Assembly: GCA_009777515.1 (NCBI GenBank)
Contig: WRLR01000018.1
Location: forward strand, 1 to 48,708
DNA length: 48,708 bases
Source: Oscillospiraceae bacterium
GTDB lineage: Bacteria > Bacillota > Clostridia > WRLR01
Direction: 5' to 3'
Part shown: positions 47,468 through 48,708 of the stretch, one piece after another
Layout of the letters: each line of letters starts with the position of its first letter
Position numbering within the stretch: the first letter of the stretch is position 1
Translations under genes and position numbers: made by a program
The notes under the pieces: generated by a model
Database searches by the model: none
What the model was told of the DNA's origin: nothing
The model's input: the letters and a program-made list of their open reading frames with translations, nothing else

Positions 47468-48502
47468 ATGGATAAAGTACGTTTTGGCAAGACCGGGCTG
47501 ATGGTCAGCAAAGTGGCGTTCGGGGGCATCCCGATACAGCGGCTGAGCCTCGATGAAGCTGCTGAGGTGGTGCGCGGCGTCATCGGCCTTGGGGTAAATT
47601 TTATCGATACAGCCAACGGCTATACGGACAGCGAGGAAAAGATTGGCGCCGCTATAAAAGGCATGCAGAGGGACAGCCTGGTAATCGCGTCAAAGTCGGG
47701 CGCGCGCGACAAAAAGACGTTCCTGGAGCATCTGGACCTGTCTTTGCGGCGCCTCGGGACCGATTATGTGGACTTGTACCAGCACCACGGCGTCTCGACG
47801 GAAGCGCACTATGATGCGCTGTTCGAGGAGGGCGGCGTTTACGAGGGCATGATGGAGTCCGTGCGGGCAGGGAAGATACGGTTCCCGGCGATTTCGAGCC
47901 ACAGCGTGCCGCTGGCGCTGCGGATAATACGGGAGGGGAAGTTTGCGGCGCTCCAGTTGCCGATCAACTATGTGGACGACGAAGCCGCGAAGGAGGCCAT
48001 ACCGCTGGCGAAGGAGCATGACGTCGGGTTCATAGCGATGAAGCCGTTCGGGGGCGGGCTTTTGAATAACGCGAAGCTGTCGATCCGCTATCTCATGCAG
48101 TTTGACAATGTCGTGCCGGACCCGGGCATCGAAAAGCTTTCCGAAATGGAAGAGATTGTACGCATCGTTGAATCGGGCGGCGCGTTTACGGAAGCCGACG
48201 CCGCCGAGATCGATAAAGCAAAGCAGGAGCTGGGGCCGCGCTGGTGCCACCGCTGCGACTACTGCCAGCCCTGCCCACAGGGCATCGGCATCAGCATGGC
48301 GCTGACCGTCGAGAGCTTCTTTAAGCGCATGCCGTTCAGCCGCGTGGAGATGATGGCGAACGAGAGGATGGAGGCCGCCAAGGGCTGCACGGGGTGCCGC
48401 GCATGCGTGTCCAGATGCCCGTATGATTTGGATATCCCCGAGCTGTTAAAAGAGAAGATAGGCATTTGGGAGACATACAGGGCGCAAAATACGAAAGCCT
48501 GA
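47468..48502 (+). CDS. Aldo/keto reductase with C-terminal 4Fe-4S ferredoxin domain
   Basis: A 344-residue COG1453-type protein: barrel with IDTANGYTDSE, a Lys in ASKSGARDKK and His in YQHHGVS, then two cysteine clusters, CHRCDYCQPCP and CTGCRACVSRCP, enough for two [4Fe-4S] clusters. It shares domain plan but limited sequence with the protein at 4574-5671, so the two are old paralogues. AAGGAGGG precedes the ATG by 6 nt under a consensus promoter. Monocistronic as far as visible. Substrate unknown. Confidence 0.94.
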   Translation: MDKVRFGKTGLMVSKVAFGGIPIQRLSLDEAAEVVRGVIGLGVNFIDTANGYTDSEEKIGAAIKGMQRDSLVIASKSGARDKKTFLEHLDLSLRRLGTDYVDLYQHHGVSTEAHYDALFEEGGVYEGMMESVRAGKIRFPAISSHSVPLALRIIREGKFAALQLPINYVDDEAAKEAIPLAKEHDVGFIAMKPFGGGLLNNAKLSIRYLMQFDNVVPDPGIEKLSEMEEIVRIVESGGAFTEADAAEIDKAKQELGPRWCHRCDYCQPCPQGIGISMALTVESFFKRMPFSRVEMMANERMEAAKGCTGCRACVSRCPYDLDIPELLKEKIGIWETYRAQNTKA

Positions 48503-48612
48503 CGCGCGCCGGAGGCGCGGTGGGGCGTAGTGGGCGCGGTGGGGACGCGGTGGGGGCAAGCCCCCGCCGTCGTACCTACCACGCTGCCGCGCCGTTGCTG
48601 CACCTTGCATAC

Positions 48613-48631
48613 GGACGAACACTGTTCGTCC
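48613..48631. repeat. Short hairpin of the gtaggg family at the right edge
   Basis: GGACGAAC-act-GTTCGTCC followed by ctacg. Reading on the other strand it begins cgtagggacgaac, like the hairpin at 28097-28120 (gtagggacgacc). Before it, 48510-48570 is G-rich low complexity with GGGGG-caag-CCCCC at 48552-48565. No gene is seen in 48503-48708. Confidence 0.6.
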
Positions 48632-48708
48632 CTACGAGCGTTTACGCCCTCTCAAATTCCAGCCAAACAAAACAAGCGTCAAAAACGTAGGGAGAGGGCT
48701 TGTCCCTC

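Noticed and set aside
48466-48690. Open frame at the right edge
   Set aside because: It overlaps the aldo/keto reductase end and runs through G-rich low complexity and a hairpin repeat; no ribosome site.

Overview
The window looks like chromosomal DNA of a Gram-positive anaerobe of the Bacillota, most likely class Clostridia. This rests on gene content: S-layer-homology (SLH) proteins, LPxTG proteins with class C-type sortases, an RqcH/NFACT protein, a BlaR1-like M56 peptidase, two ferredoxin-type aldo/keto reductases and AGGAGG-like ribosome binding sites. Genes are GC-rich and intergenic DNA is AT-rich and full of short repeats. I see no rRNA, tRNA, CRISPR array, prophage or intact insertion sequence. 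Species-level placement is not possible from sequence reading alone.

Layout. 0-2.5 kb: tail of an unknown gene and a BlaR1-like M56 membrane peptidase without a blaI neighbour. 2.7-6.6 kb: an SDR dehydrogenase and three minus-strand aldo/keto reductases. 6.7-12.2 kb: a minus-strand operon for a MacB-like ABC system (ATPase, a 1,042-residue membrane-anchored CARDB-like protein, permease). 12.2-14.6 kb: altronate dehydratase-like UxaA and an endonuclease III relative. 14.9-22.1 kb: three secreted SLH proteins. 22.2-28.1 kb: a fumarylacetoacetase-family hydrolase, a beta-lactamase-fold protein with altered active-site motifs, RqcH followed by a DapF-like protein, and MscL with a C-terminal zinc ribbon. 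28.3-32.1 kb: a 1,274-residue CAP/YDG/SLH surface protein. 32.2-35.0 kb: Gfo/Idh oxidoreductase, a TSCPD protein and a CNNM/CorC-type protein. 35.2-43.8 kb: a complete minus-strand sortase-assembled pilus operon (tip adhesin, backbone pilin with a VYPKN motif, two sortases). 44.4-46.8 kb: a seven-helix hybrid histidine kinase. 47-48.5 kb: a 4-OT tautomerase and a ferredoxin-type aldo/keto reductase.

How it fits together. Much of the window builds the cell surface: four SLH proteins, a pilus with its own sortases, and an exporter-like ABC system with a large ectodomain. The rest is mainly redox and sugar-acid metabolism (UxaA, FAH-family hydrolase, Gfo/Idh, SDR, four aldo/keto reductases), which would suit growth on plant or host polysaccharide breakdown products; that link is inference.

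The most unusual signal is non-coding. A repeat made of a chain of hairpins occurs three times (14.6, 43.9 and 46.9 kb). Its arms change in a compensatory way between copies, so structure is kept while sequence drifts. Around it are many short tandem duplications (12-75 bp) at gene ends, and low-complexity expansions inside conserved proteins (RqcH, sortase, histidine kinase, serine hydrolase). At least one, in the histidine kinase, carries what looks like a palindromic intergenic repeat translated in frame.
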